NCBI GenBank assembly: GCA_963798435.1
Contig: CAWCTF010000008.1
Coordinates: 1 to 64,000 of the forward strand
Length of the DNA stretch: 64,000 nucleotides
Direction: 5' to 3'
Origin: JALHST01 sp963798435
GTDB taxonomy: Bacteria > Bacteroidota > Bacteroidia > Flavobacteriales > Flavobacteriaceae
Shown: in pieces, positions 18,254-28,925 of the stretch
How positions within the stretch are numbered: position 1 is the stretch's first letter
How the letters are laid out: every line of letters starts with the position of its first letter
Translations under genes and position numbers: made by a program
The notes under the pieces: model-generated
The model's input: the letters and a program-made list of their open reading frames with translations, nothing else
What the model was told of the DNA's origin: nothing
Databases searched by the model: none

Positions 18254-20014
18254 ATGAAAAAGATTAGATCAATTTTTACGGTAGTTACTTTCATCGCTGT
18301 ATTCCTTTCGGGGTGTAGCAATGATTTCTTGACCCGCGAACCTTTGGCCCAATTGGGTCAGAATAGTCTGGAAACCGAAGATGGCGTTGACGGGATCCTA
18401 TTAGGTGCCTATGCCATGCTAGATGGTACCGGCCTTGATGGGCAGAATCCTTGGGAAAACGATATTCAGGCTTGGGTGTTCAACCTTGCCTCGGATGACG
18501 CACTAAAAGGGACCGATGCCGGGGATCAACCCGAGGAATCCTTCCTTGAAGCCTATGACTGGCAATCCTTTAATGGTCATATTACCAACAAATGGAGAGG
18601 TCTTTACAAAGGCATCGCCAGGGCAAATGATGCCATCGTTTCGGCCAGGGCATTAGCTCCAGAGGCGATAAGTGATGAAAGTAGGGCCCAAATCATTGCA
18701 GAGGCGACCTTTTTACGAGGGTTGTTCCATATGGAAGCTCGCAAGATGTGGCGTAGCCCCCCATATATTGGCGACGATGTATTCAATATCAATGATGTGG
18801 AAAGCACCAAAGTGCCCAATGACCGTGAGATATGGCCTTTGATCGAGGCCGATTTTGCAGCGGCTGCCGCCATCTTGCCAGAAACCCAGGCACAAGTAGG
18901 AAGACCCACCAGTTGGGCTGCTAAGGCATTTTTGGCAAAATCTAAAATGTATCAAGGGTGGGATGAATCAGGTACTGCGAATGCCGCCAAGTTAGGGGAG
19001 GCCAAAGTAATTTTAGACGAAATCGTTGCTTCTGGGAAATATTCCTTGGTGCCCAAATTCGAAGATAACTTTTTAATCGCCACGCGAAACAATGCAGAAT
19101 CGATTTTCGAAGTACAATACTCCGTGAGCAGTGCGACCGGTGATGCCTCAGATCAAGGGATGGGGCTTGCACACCCATATATCGATCCATGGGGCTGCTG
19201 CGGCTTTTATCAGGTGTCCCAAAATTTGGTAGATGCCTTTAAGACTTCAGGGGGTCTGCCCGAGTTGGATACGTTTGCAGATACCCATGTTTCATCCGCT
19301 GTAAATGCCGATGGATCTGCAGTATATACTGGCACCTTGGATCCCCGAATCGATCATTCGGTAGGAAGACCAGGTATCCTTTACAAAGGATTCAAGATCT
19401 ACCAGACCGATTTTGTCAGGGACGTCACCTATGCAGGGCCTTATTTCTCTAAAAAGCACGTATCAGAGCCAGCCGGTTTTGGCGTATCAGGCTGGGGGAA
19501 CCTTTCTGCCAATAATTATCGCATGATGCGCTATGATATGATCTTGTTATGGTTGGCGGAAGCAGAGGTAGAGGTCGGCAGTTTGGAAAGGGCCCGCGAA
19601 TTGGTCAATGAAGTTCGGGCTAGAGCTGCGAATCCTGCAGGTTTTGTTCCTAAGGCTACACAAGGAGCCGAACGTAATGATTTTACGGTTGAAGATGGGG
19701 TACCTGCTGCGAATTATGATATCGCCCAGTACACCTTGCCTTGGACGGATCAGGCTACAGCTAGAAAGGCAGTACGCTTTGAGTCACGATTGGAATTTGC
19801 CATGGAAGGACATCGTATCTATGACCTACAACGTTGGGGCATCGCTGCACAGGTATTGAATGCCTATGTTGCCAGTGAGGCACCGTTCCGAATTTATTTG
19901 GCGGGTAGATCGTATACTGCACCTAAGAACCGGTATTTCCCGATTCCTAGCCAGGCGATTGATAGATCATATGTTGATGGTGTGCCGACCTTGACACAAG
20001 ACCCAAATTATTAA
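18254..20014 (+). CDS. SusD/RagB-type substrate-binding lipoprotein
   Basis: Surface lipoprotein that caps SusC and binds the substrate. Lipoprotein signal with lipobox LSGCSNDF (Cys about residue 21). N-terminal SusD motifs FLTREPLAQL and WRGLYKGIARANDAIVSA, EATFLRGLFHMEARKMW; later LWLAEAEVEVGSLERARELV, then ARKAVRFESRLEFAMEGHRI and YDLQRWG, and the C-terminal KNRYFPIPSQAIDRS. Length 586 is usual. It is paired with SusC immediately upstream. No glycosidase or sulfatase lies nearby, so the substrate cannot be guessed. Confidence 0.95.
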   Translation: MKKIRSIFTVVTFIAVFLSGCSNDFLTREPLAQLGQNSLETEDGVDGILLGAYAMLDGTGLDGQNPWENDIQAWVFNLASDDALKGTDAGDQPEESFLEAYDWQSFNGHITNKWRGLYKGIARANDAIVSARALAPEAISDESRAQIIAEATFLRGLFHMEARKMWRSPPYIGDDVFNINDVESTKVPNDREIWPLIEADFAAAAAILPETQAQVGRPTSWAAKAFLAKSKMYQGWDESGTANAAKLGEAKVILDEIVASGKYSLVPKFEDNFLIATRNNAESIFEVQYSVSSATGDASDQGMGLAHPYIDPWGCCGFYQVSQNLVDAFKTSGGLPELDTFADTHVSSAVNADGSAVYTGTLDPRIDHSVGRPGILYKGFKIYQTDFVRDVTYAGPYFSKKHVSEPAGFGVSGWGNLSANNYRMMRYDMILLWLAEAEVEVGSLERARELVNEVRARAANPAGFVPKATQGAERNDFTVEDGVPAANYDIAQYTLPWTDQATARKAVRFESRLEFAMEGHRIYDLQRWGIAAQVLNAYVASEAPFRIYLAGRSYTAPKNRYFPIPSQAIDRSYVDGVPTLTQDPNY

Positions 20015-20081
20015 GATAGATTGCTATGACCTGATTATTATAGATTTTCTATAATATATAAGGCATAAAATAAATGACCTT

Positions 20082-20116
20082 AAAGCCATGAGCGGTATAT
20101 CTGATCATGGCTTTTT
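20082..20116 (+). terminator. Rho-independent terminator after susD
   Basis: Perfect 10-bp inverted repeat AAAGCCATGA / TCATGGCTTT (20082-20091, 20105-20114) followed by TT. It separates susD from the next gene, which therefore probably has its own promoter in 20117-20247. Confidence 0.7.
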
Positions 20117-20247
20117 GCATTATATTTATAAGAATACCTATTGATTTTTTTTGATACATAAAGTTGTTCACGTACGATTCGATTCTTTTCAGAACCCTTG
20201 TATTGAAGATTGTACCACTAAAACCTATTAAAAAATTACTGAAGCCG

Positions 20248-23200
20248 ATGAAAAAGACCTTGCCGATACTATTGATACTAGGTATACTAAGTTCATGTGG
20301 CAAAGACAATAAGACCCTTTTTAAGCTTAGGGAAGGCGCTAGTACGGGCATAAAATTCAATAATAGCATTGTTGAGACCGATAGCGCCAATATCTTGAAC
20401 GAGGAATATATTTTTAATGGAGGTGGAGTGGCCGTTGGTGATTTTAACAATGATGGTACTCAAGATATTTTTTTTGCGGGGAATCAGGTACCCAACAAGC
20501 TGTATCTGAACAAAGGCAGCTTTCATTTTGAGGATGTTTCCCAGGTGGCCGGTATCGAGGCGGCCGATCGATGGAATACGGGGGTTACCATTGTAGACAT
20601 TAACAGTGATGGGCTCCTTGATATGTATGTGTGTTCGGCCCGGGAAAAGGATAGAAACAAAAAGGCGAATCTTTTGTTTGTCAACCAAGGTATCGACGAT
20701 AATGGGATTCCGAAATTCAAGGAAATGGCAAAAAAATATGGCATCGCCGAAATGGGGAATAGTATGGGCGCCGCATTTTTTGATTATGACAAGGACGGTT
20801 ATCTGGATCTTTATGTTTTAAACAATGAGCAAATACATACCCTACCTGGCAATTATCGGGCAAAAATAACCGATGGGTCGGCGGTGAGTAATGATCGTTT
20901 ATATCATAATAACGGGGATGGGACCTTTACCGATGTCACCCTGGCGGCCGGGATTACTATCGAGGGTTTTGGCCTCGGTATCGCCGTTTCGGATTTAAAT
21001 TATGATGGATGGCCCGATATCTATATCAGCAATGATTATTTGACCAATGACTTATTGTATATAAACAATAAGAATGGCACCTTTTCGAACACTATCGCAG
21101 ATATCGTAAAACACCAAAGTAAGTTCTCTATGGGTTCTGATATTGCCGATTATAACAATGATGGCTTCTTGGATATTGTCACCCTCGACATGCTCGGGGA
21201 AACCAATCAACGCATGAAGACCACGATCATGGGGAACAATTACATTACCTATGTATTGAACGAACGTTTTGACTATGAATATCAATACAGTCGAAACATG
21301 CTACAGATGGGCAATGGGCCCGATATACCCATGAGTGAAATCGGGCTGATGACGGGGATGTCGAAAACTGACTGGAGTTGGTCACCCTTGTTCGTTGATA
21401 TGGACAACGATGGCTATCGCGACCTCTTGATTACGAACGGATTTCCTAGGGATATAACCGATATGGATTTTGGTGATTTTAGATTAAGTGTCAACCAATA
21501 TCTAAGTCCCGAAAAAATATTGGATTCTATTCCGATCGTTAAAATCCCGAACTATGCTTACAGAAATACGGGGAATCTGACTTTTGAGGATGTTGGGAAA
21601 GCGTGGGGCTTAAGCATCCCTTCATTTTCAAATGGGGCGGCCTTTGTTGATTTGGATAATGATGGGGATATGGATTATGTGGTCAATAACATCAACGACG
21701 AAGCATTTGTATTTGAAAATACGGCTCGCGATGACCCTCAGGGCGGTAACTATCTCAATATCGAATTAAAGGGCCCTTCGAATAACCCTTTGGGTATTGG
21801 GGCTAAATTGGTGCTGCATTATGAGGATACCAAGTTTCAATTTTATGAACATGAACTGACAAGAGGGTATATGTCATCGGTAAGCCCGACCATTCACTTT
21901 GGTCTGGGGAAACATGATGCGATTAAATCACTTGAAATACGCTGGCCAGATGATAAGATTCAAATTATTGAACATAACAAGGTCAATCAAACAATTACAT
22001 TGGCGTATGAAGATGCCAAGCTTGCCAATCGTGAAGATCTTACCTTTCCTCTGGCACCAAAAGACACCAAACCGATCTTCAAGGAAATCTCCAAATCAAT
22101 TGGTGCAGAATTTGAACACCGGGAAAGCGATGTGGTCGATTACAATTTGCAGCGTATTCTTCCACACAAGCTTACCCAAGATGGTCCCTGTTTAGCCTCG
22201 GGAGATATCAATGGGGATGGTCTCGAGGATTTTATTATTGGAAGTTCGTCAAAGTATTCGCCAATGGTTTTTTTACAGAATAAGGAGGGTTCCTTTTCGG
22301 AAAAGGCGCTGTTTGAAGATGCCAAGGATATGCTTTTTGAAGAAGAAGGGATGGTACTATTTGATTTGGAGAATGATGGGGATCTTGATTTATACATGGT
22401 TTCTGGAAGCAATGAATTCCCAGTGGATAGTGACCAATATAAGGATCGGCTATATATCAATGACGGAAAAGGAAACTTTACCCTGTCTAAGGACAAAATG
22501 CCCACAATCAACGCAAGTGGATCGGTTGTTAAGGCAACGGATTTTGATAATGATGGTTTTATCGACTTATTCGTTGGGGGACGTACGCCAATGGCCATGT
22601 ATCCGACAGCAGAACACAGCTTCTTGCTAAAAAACAATCAGGGCGTCCTAGAAGATGTCACCACTGCGTATGCACCGGAAATAGCTGATGTTGGTATGGT
22701 CACCAATGCCGAATGGTCTGACATAGACAATGATGGCAAGCCTGACTTGATTATAGTAGGTGAGTTTATGCCGATAAAAATATTCAAAAATAGGGGCGAC
22801 TCTTTTGTGAAATTAGGCGACACGGGACTTGAAAATTTGCATGGATGGTGGGAAAGTGTCGTATCGGCAGATTTTGATAAGGACGGCGACAATGATCTGG
22901 TGGTTGGTAACATGGGGCGTAATAATTTTTATCAACCTACAAAGGATCACCCCGTGGATCTATATGCGAAAGACTTTGATTCGAATGGCAGTATTGACCC
23001 GATACTTTTTACCTATATCAAGGATAAGCAGGGAGTATATGAATCGTATCCTATGAATTTTTGGGGTGATATCTCTAAACAAAGCCCCATATTTCGCACA
23101 AAATTCAATTTTTATAAGGAATATGCCCTTGCGAACCAGCAAACACTTTTAACGGAAGCCGAACTGAAAGACGCCAAACATCTTATTGGGAATTTTGATA

Positions 23201-23568
23201 AAACAATCTATGTTGAAAACCTCGGTAACGGCAAGTTTGCATATAAAGAGTTGCCACTAGAGGCACAGGTTGCCCCGGTCAATGCTATTTCAATAAGTGA
23301 TGTCGATAATGATGGCAATCTCGATATACTGCTGATTGGTAATGATTTTGGAAATGAAATGTTCATTGGCCGTTATGATGCTTTTAATGGATTGCTTCTA
23401 AAGGGGGACGGCAAAGGATCTTTTGAGGCAATCGAACCATCGGTAAGTAAATTTGTAGTGCCCGGAGATGCCAAGGCAATGGCTAAAATCAAGAGTAGTT
23501 TGGGCAATGATTTATTTATAGTAACCCAAAACAGGGGAAATCTTTTGATATTTAAAAAAACCGAGTAA
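20248..23568 (+). CDS. FG-GAP/VCBS-repeat lipoprotein with ASPIC-UnbV domain
   Basis: Start at 20248 gives MKKTLPILLILGILSSCGKD, a lipoprotein signal with lipobox ILSSC; the longer upstream frame is rejected. Many FG-GAP repeats with calcium-loop motifs such as DFNNDGTQDI, DINSDGLLDMYV, DYDKDGYLDLYV, DYNNDGFLDIV, DLDNDGDMDYV, DNDGKPDLIIVG, DVDNDGNLDILL, predicting beta-propellers. In the middle lies the ASPIC/UnbV segment NYLNIELKGPSNNPLGIGAK and GLGKHDAIKSLEIRWPD. About 1106 residues. Proteins of this type often accompany SusCD pairs in Flavobacteriaceae; role probably surface binding. No catalytic residues are recognised. Confidence 0.9.
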   Translation: MKKTLPILLILGILSSCGKDNKTLFKLREGASTGIKFNNSIVETDSANILNEEYIFNGGGVAVGDFNNDGTQDIFFAGNQVPNKLYLNKGSFHFEDVSQVAGIEAADRWNTGVTIVDINSDGLLDMYVCSAREKDRNKKANLLFVNQGIDDNGIPKFKEMAKKYGIAEMGNSMGAAFFDYDKDGYLDLYVLNNEQIHTLPGNYRAKITDGSAVSNDRLYHNNGDGTFTDVTLAAGITIEGFGLGIAVSDLNYDGWPDIYISNDYLTNDLLYINNKNGTFSNTIADIVKHQSKFSMGSDIADYNNDGFLDIVTLDMLGETNQRMKTTIMGNNYITYVLNERFDYEYQYSRNMLQMGNGPDIPMSEIGLMTGMSKTDWSWSPLFVDMDNDGYRDLLITNGFPRDITDMDFGDFRLSVNQYLSPEKILDSIPIVKIPNYAYRNTGNLTFEDVGKAWGLSIPSFSNGAAFVDLDNDGDMDYVVNNINDEAFVFENTARDDPQGGNYLNIELKGPSNNPLGIGAKLVLHYEDTKFQFYEHELTRGYMSSVSPTIHFGLGKHDAIKSLEIRWPDDKIQIIEHNKVNQTITLAYEDAKLANREDLTFPLAPKDTKPIFKEISKSIGAEFEHRESDVVDYNLQRILPHKLTQDGPCLASGDINGDGLEDFIIGSSSKYSPMVFLQNKEGSFSEKALFEDAKDMLFEEEGMVLFDLENDGDLDLYMVSGSNEFPVDSDQYKDRLYINDGKGNFTLSKDKMPTINASGSVVKATDFDNDGFIDLFVGGRTPMAMYPTAEHSFLLKNNQGVLEDVTTAYAPEIADVGMVTNAEWSDIDNDGKPDLIIVGEFMPIKIFKNRGDSFVKLGDTGLENLHGWWESVVSADFDKDGDNDLVVGNMGRNNFYQPTKDHPVDLYAKDFDSNGSIDPILFTYIKDKQGVYESYPMNFWGDISKQSPIFRTKFNFYKEYALANQQTLLTEAELKDAKHLIGNFDKTIYVENLGNGKFAYKELPLEAQVAPVNAISISDVDNDGNLDILLIGNDFGNEMFIGRYDAFNGLLLKGDGKGSFEAIEPSVSKFVVPGDAKAMAKIKSSLGNDLFIVTQNRGNLLIFKKTE

Positions 23569-23974
23569 CCTCAAGTTTTATAGTAAGTGTCTTTAAGGCC
23601 TTGTTTTTGATGCTGTTGAGGTACAATTCCCGGGGAACTAATTAGCGTTACAAAATTCATGAATTTTAAGCTTGTTTGTTCCTTCTGACTACCGACCATC
23701 CCACATATTCAATTAACTTTAGGTTTTAGCCTTGTTCCCCGTGATACTAGGTCTTACGGTAGTTCGCTAAAATTCTATAAAACCGTTTCAAGACAACGCA
23801 AGTTGTTTGTAAATTTTTTGTTAGTTTGAGTTAATTTTAGAAAGCAGCGCCCATAAACAAGACGCTGCTTTTTATGCTTTTAGGGCGATATCCAAAGCTA
23901 TTGGTTTTTAATTAAGCCATTAAATTTCAATGCCTGGCTTTAATAAGTCCGTTATGGTCGACTCCAAATTGAAA
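23569..23974. other. Convergent intergenic region
   Basis: No gene seen. It contains the bidirectional terminator listed separately. The remainder is AT-rich without clear repeats. Confidence 0.5.
23841..23873. terminator. Bidirectional terminator between convergent genes
   Basis: Perfect 9-bp stem AAAGCAGCG / CGCTGCTTT (23841-23849, 23863-23871) with A-run/T-run on either side, between the lipoprotein gene and the oppositely directed regulator gene. Confidence 0.75.
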
Positions 23975-25837
23975 TTATTGATTCTGTTCTTTCTTAGACT
24001 CCTGAAGTAGTTCGTCAATAAAGTAAGAAGGTAAGATGCCTTGTTTTTTCTTAAAAGCCGCGTTGAACGTATTGAGATTGTTAAAGCCTACAGAAGCTGA
24101 AATATAACTCAATTTGCCTTCCCTAAACTCCTTATCGGTTAAAAGTTTGGTCAATAAATAGTTTATTCTAAGTTCATTGATATAATTGTTGAAATGTAAC
24201 TTTTTTTCTTGATTTATTACTTGTGACAAATATTTGGGATTGGTTTTAAGTCTCAGTGCTAAATTTTGAAGGTTGCAATGGGGGTCAAGATAAAATCTCT
24301 CTTTTTCTATCGTGTGTAGCTTTGTAAGGATGATATTCTTAACGTCTTCATCAATTGTATTGTTTGCTTTATTGGTTTTTACCGGTTTGGTTTTCGCATC
24401 AAAATGGCTATCATGACTTTGGAGCCTATTAATTTTGTTGCTCATTACAAGCTGCAATTTTGTCAACTCAATGGTTCTTCTGAATAATAACCTGTTTTTC
24501 TTCCTTACTTTCAAGTAGGCATATAATGCCAGCCCAGCAATTAGAAAAATAAAAACCAGGATGATTATTATTGATTTAAATCGGGTATTTTGTGTGTGGT
24601 TTTGAAGCTCAAGTATTTTTTGCCGTTGGGTAAATTCCTTGATTTTTCTTCTTGCCTCCAAGATGGCGATTTTCTGGTCTTTTTCATTATTAAAAAGAGA
24701 ATCTACAAGCGATTTGTTCAAGGATTTAAATTGGTGAGCCTTTGAAAATTGCCTTGTGTCTTCAAACAATCGGGTCAAAATCAAACTATTGCTCTTGACT
24801 ACATCAAATGCGTCTATTTTTTCGGCGGCGTCTATACTTTGCTCAAAGTTCAGGATCGCTTTAGCGGTATCCATTTTTTTTAATGATAATTGGGCTTGTA
24901 AGGTAAGTGCTCGAGGAATTCTAAAGTTATAGTTGTTATCATAATTTAGTTTAAGGGCTTTGGAAATATAGAGTTGCGCTTTTTCGAAATCCCCATTTGA
25001 GGTAAAGATGTCAGCCATATTCATATACACTACACTTTGTATATAAGTGCCTGGAGGTGGCAATTCTTTTTCGATTGTGCCATAATATTCATAGATTTTT
25101 AAGGCTTGTTTGACCCCGTACAATTTTGCGGTCATTCTTGCCATCTCATCTATCTTCGGATAGATATAGTTGGTTTTTTTAAGTTTTATTATATAGTGGA
25201 GTCCCTTTAGGCAATAGCTCAGGGCTTTTGAATAATTTTCGATACGCAAATAAAAATGCGATAATGCTGCATTTGCCTTCATCAACGCATATTCGTTTTG
25301 TGATTTTTCCGCTTCATCTAAAAGTCCTAATCCGGTTTCAAGTGCCAGGTCATATTCGCCTCGTTCTGTATAGATGTCCGATTTTAACGTCATGAAATCA
25401 GAATATTCTTGTGGATAGCTACCAAAAGCAACTTGCTTCTCAATAGCCTTCACCATGTCCATTGATTTGTCAAAATGGCCATTAATAAATAAGGAGTACG
25501 CGGTATTATAGTCCGCTCCTAGAATGCCCTGTTCAAAGTGGATTTGCGTGGCGTACCTAAGCGCTTTCTCATTGTAGGTATTCGCCGTCTCCGAAGATTT
25601 ATAGATGTATGCGTTGAATAATTTTAACAAGGTGACCACTTTTTCCTTCCCGGTTACGGTTTCAGTTTTTGATTCTAGAAATTCGGGGATTAAAAAGTCT
25701 TCCTTAAATTGATCTTTCTTTTTGACTAAATCGGTTATCTGTCCCAAATAGCGTTGTATAGAGTCTTGTTGGGATTCTTGTGCTGTTACGAAAAAGGTTG
25801 TGAAGAAGAGGATAAAAACGAATTTCGAAATTTCCAA
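23975..25837 (-). CDS. Membrane-anchored TPR regulator with AraC-type DNA-binding domain
   Basis: Signal peptide or first helix MEISKFVFILFFTTFFVTAQ, then a periplasmic TPR-rich region (about residues 25-400), one membrane helix at about 415-437 (SIIIILVFIFLIAGLALYAYL), a short linker, and a C-terminal AraC-family helix-turn-helix at about 500-615 (LQNLALRLKTNPKYLSQVIN, then ISASVGFNNLNTFNAAFKKK). This is a known Bacteroidota design in which a periplasmic signal is passed to a cytoplasmic DNA-binding domain. It lies beside the SusCD-lipoprotein cluster, facing it, so it may control that cluster (inference). The next gene to the right is divergent. Confidence 0.9.
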   Translation of the reverse strand: MEISKFVFILFFTTFFVTAQESQQDSIQRYLGQITDLVKKKDQFKEDFLIPEFLESKTETVTGKEKVVTLLKLFNAYIYKSSETANTYNEKALRYATQIHFEQGILGADYNTAYSLFINGHFDKSMDMVKAIEKQVAFGSYPQEYSDFMTLKSDIYTERGEYDLALETGLGLLDEAEKSQNEYALMKANAALSHFYLRIENYSKALSYCLKGLHYIIKLKKTNYIYPKIDEMARMTAKLYGVKQALKIYEYYGTIEKELPPPGTYIQSVVYMNMADIFTSNGDFEKAQLYISKALKLNYDNNYNFRIPRALTLQAQLSLKKMDTAKAILNFEQSIDAAEKIDAFDVVKSNSLILTRLFEDTRQFSKAHQFKSLNKSLVDSLFNNEKDQKIAILEARRKIKEFTQRQKILELQNHTQNTRFKSIIIILVFIFLIAGLALYAYLKVRKKNRLLFRRTIELTKLQLVMSNKINRLQSHDSHFDAKTKPVKTNKANNTIDEDVKNIILTKLHTIEKERFYLDPHCNLQNLALRLKTNPKYLSQVINQEKKLHFNNYINELRINYLLTKLLTDKEFREGKLSYISASVGFNNLNTFNAAFKKKQGILPSYFIDELLQESKKEQNQ

Positions 25838-26142
25838 GTCGATCGGTTTTTTTTGGTTAGGCTCAATTAAAGAACGACACTAAATGTACAATTTTAACTT
25901 AAGTGCTTTGATTGTATGTTTTGAAAAAAGGAACTCCCGTAAATTCCTGATTAAAATAGAATGATAGTGCCCTCCCGAATGCTTCAAAATTAACTGTTCA
26001 ATCACTTCCTGGTCGCGTAGTAATTTGGGAACGTGAATTGCAGGCTTTTACATGTTTTTTAGGCAATGTATAACATTTCGTTACCCCGAATATCCTAGTT
26101 TTTTTTTGTATTATTGAGAAACATTAAAAATTAAACAGGATC
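25838..26142. promoter_or_regulatory. Divergent intergenic region
   Basis: Must hold the promoters of the leftward regulator gene and of the rightward M16 peptidase gene. T-rich tracts occur near 26100. I do not see a clear TTTG/TANNTTTG pair at convincing spacing or any strong repeat. Confidence 0.4.
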
Positions 26143-28857
26143 ATGAAAATAAAATTGCTTTTCACCCTTTTGATAGCCTTTGGGATAAACAATTTCATAC
26201 GTGGACAAATGTCCGAAATCGCTTCCGTTGAAGGGATTACCGAATATCAGATGAAAAACGGCCTTACCGTACTTTTATTCCCCGATAATTCAGCCCAGAC
26301 GATTACCGTTAATATTACGTATTTAGTAGGCTCCCGTCATGAAGGCTATGGTGAAAAGGGCATGGCACATCTTTTAGAGCATATGGTTTTTAAAGGAACC
26401 CCAAACCATCCTGACATACCAAAGGAATTAAGTTCCCATGGAGCAAGGCCCAATGGTACAACCTGGTATGATCGCACCAATTACTTCGAGACCGTCAATG
26501 CCACCGACGAAAACTTGGAGTGGGCATTAGATTTGGAGGCCGATAGAATGGTGAACTCCTATATTGCGAAAAAAGATCTCGATTCAGAATTCAGCGTGGT
26601 ACGCAACGAATTTGAAAGTGGTGAGAATAGTCCGACTACCGTGCTTATGCAAAAAGTAATCGATGCGGCCTATTTATGGCACAACTATGGAAATTCAACC
26701 ATCGGTAACCGTTCGGATATAGAACGTGTGCCAATTGATAATTTAAAGGAATTCTATAAAAAATTCTACCGCCCCGACAACGCGGTGCTGATGGTTACCG
26801 GGAAATTGGATGTAGAGAAGACCTTGAAGTTGATTGAGGAGAAGTTTGGAAAAATCGCGAAACCAGCTACTCCAATAAGATCATCTTATACCGAAGAACC
26901 AGCACAGGATGGGGAAAAACTTGTGAATGTTAGTCGCGTCGGTGATTTGCAATTGGTAACGGCCCTGTACCATACACCAGCGGGCTCACACAAAGACTAT
27001 GCGGCCATTTCGATTTTAGAGGACATACTTACCGATGAGCCTTCCGGGAGATTATATAAAGCCCTTATAGAGACCCAGAAGGCCTCTTCAATATGGTCTT
27101 TTTCCCCATTTACAAAAGAACCGGGATTTTTATATATCAACGTAGATGTACCTTCTGATAAGAATGCCGATGAGGTAGAATCGATTTTAAAACAGACGCT
27201 CGACAAGGTCAGGTCAGAACCTATTACTCAGGAAGAACTGGATAGGGCCAAGGCCAATCTTCTGAAGCAGATCGATCTGCAATTTCGGAATTCAGCCTAT
27301 TTGGGCACCTATATGAGCGAATTCATTGGCGCCGGTGATTGGCGATTGGCCTTTATAGAACGAGATCGTATCGAAAATGAGACTTTGGAGGGGGTGAATG
27401 CCGTAGCCAAGAAATATTTTATGCCGACCAATCGAACGATTGGCCGATTTAATCCAACGAAAACACCCGAACGGGTCGAAATCGCCCATACCACCAATCT
27501 TGATTCCTTAGTCTCGGGCTATAAAGGGAAAGAGGGCATGGGAACCGGGGAAGTCTTCGATGTAGCCTATGACAAGATTCAAGAGCGGTTACAGAATGGA
27601 AAGCTTTCGAATGGCGTCGAATATGGTTTTATCGAAAAGAACAATCGGGGCAATACGGCAATCCTTAGTTTTAGTATACGCAATGGCGATGTTGGGTCTT
27701 TAATGAATAAAGGGGTCATTCCTTCCTTTACGGCTAGTATGCTCAACAAGGGCACTACTACAAAAACTAGGCAACAAATCGAGGATGCACTCAGTAAATT
27801 AAAGTCTTCGATTAATTTTAGGGCAAGCAATGGAAATGTGTATGCCAGCATAAACACTACTGAGGAGAACCTGATTCCCACCTTGGAACTCATGGCCGAT
27901 ATGCTAAAAAACCCGGCATTTGATGCCGCAGAACTCGAGAAATTGAAGACCGAAAGTTTGGCGGGGATCGAGAGTGCTAAGACAGAACCAGATTATTTGG
28001 CTTCAAAAAGACTCTCTCAAATCAACAATTCCTACCCTAAGGGGCATCCATTATACGCAATGAGCATTGCAGAAGAAGAGGAGGCCATCAGAAACGTAAC
28101 CATTGCCGATGTAGAATCATTTTATAAGGATTTCTATGGATTGGGACGATCCATTGCAGTGGGCATCGGAAACGTTAAGAGCGAGGCGGTCAAATCGTTT
28201 ATTGAGCGTGAATTCAGCGATTTTAAGAGCAATCATCCATACCAAAAAATAGCCGACCCATATAAGGCGGTCAAGGCCGTCAACGAGGATATCTTGACAC
28301 CTGACAAGAAAAATGCCATGACTTTTGGAGCGTTGAGCGTAAAAATGAGCGATGATAATCCCGATTACGCTGCCTTGAACATGGCAGCTACCATATTGGG
28401 GGGTGGTTTTTTAAACTCGCGTTTGGCCGACCGCCTGAGGCAAAAAGATGGGGTTAGCTATGGGGTAGGTGCTGGTTTTCAGGTAGATGGGGACAAAGCA
28501 GATCAAAATTCGCAAATGTACTTTTATGCGATTTATGCTCCTGAAAACCATGATAAGGTCCAAGTAGGATTTAAAGAGGAAATCGACCGCTTTATTAAGG
28601 ATGGTATTACTGAGGAAGAACTTAAAAATGCCGTAAATGGGTGGATCCAGGAAGAAACTGTTTCGAGAGCCCAAGATAATGAGATCTCTAGTGTTATCAA
28701 CAATAACATTTTCTATGATCGTACGATGGCCTATCAAAAGAACTTGGAAGAGAACATCAGCAAGTTGACCGTAAATGATGTCAACAACGCCATTAAAAAG
28801 TACATACTGCCTGTTGAAAAATGGACAATAGTAAATGCGGGTGATTTTAAGAAATAA
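26143..28857 (+). CDS. Two-domain M16 (pitrilysin-type) metallopeptidase, exported
   Basis: Zinc peptidase of family M16. N-terminal signal-like segment MKIKLLFTLLIAFGINNFIRG. Inverted zinc motif HLLEH at about residues 76-80 in GMAHLLEHMVFKGTPNHPD, with acidic ligands in the following WALDLEADRMVNS / VVRNEFESGENSP region. Second, inactive M16 half carries TFGALSVKMSDDNPDYAALN, ATILGGGFLNSRLADRLRQK and GVSYGVGAGF, the R/Y motif that helps bind substrate. Length 904 fits a fused two-half enzyme. Followed 68 nt later by ridA-like gene. Probably periplasmic. Confidence 0.93.
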   Translation: MKIKLLFTLLIAFGINNFIRGQMSEIASVEGITEYQMKNGLTVLLFPDNSAQTITVNITYLVGSRHEGYGEKGMAHLLEHMVFKGTPNHPDIPKELSSHGARPNGTTWYDRTNYFETVNATDENLEWALDLEADRMVNSYIAKKDLDSEFSVVRNEFESGENSPTTVLMQKVIDAAYLWHNYGNSTIGNRSDIERVPIDNLKEFYKKFYRPDNAVLMVTGKLDVEKTLKLIEEKFGKIAKPATPIRSSYTEEPAQDGEKLVNVSRVGDLQLVTALYHTPAGSHKDYAAISILEDILTDEPSGRLYKALIETQKASSIWSFSPFTKEPGFLYINVDVPSDKNADEVESILKQTLDKVRSEPITQEELDRAKANLLKQIDLQFRNSAYLGTYMSEFIGAGDWRLAFIERDRIENETLEGVNAVAKKYFMPTNRTIGRFNPTKTPERVEIAHTTNLDSLVSGYKGKEGMGTGEVFDVAYDKIQERLQNGKLSNGVEYGFIEKNNRGNTAILSFSIRNGDVGSLMNKGVIPSFTASMLNKGTTTKTRQQIEDALSKLKSSINFRASNGNVYASINTTEENLIPTLELMADMLKNPAFDAAELEKLKTESLAGIESAKTEPDYLASKRLSQINNSYPKGHPLYAMSIAEEEEAIRNVTIADVESFYKDFYGLGRSIAVGIGNVKSEAVKSFIEREFSDFKSNHPYQKIADPYKAVKAVNEDILTPDKKNAMTFGALSVKMSDDNPDYAALNMAATILGGGFLNSRLADRLRQKDGVSYGVGAGFQVDGDKADQNSQMYFYAIYAPENHDKVQVGFKEEIDRFIKDGITEEELKNAVNGWIQEETVSRAQDNEISSVINNNIFYDRTMAYQKNLEENISKLTVNDVNNAIKKYILPVEKWTIVNAGDFKK

Positions 28858-28925
28858 ACCATGGTGATACGCTATTAAAAGAACCTATAGTAGGGGTTGA
28901 ATCCCTTAAGTTAACCACAATTCCT

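Noticed and set aside
20164..20247. Upstream in-frame start of the FG-GAP protein
   Set aside because: It would bury the lipoprotein signal; the ATG at 20248 directly gives signal and lipobox.
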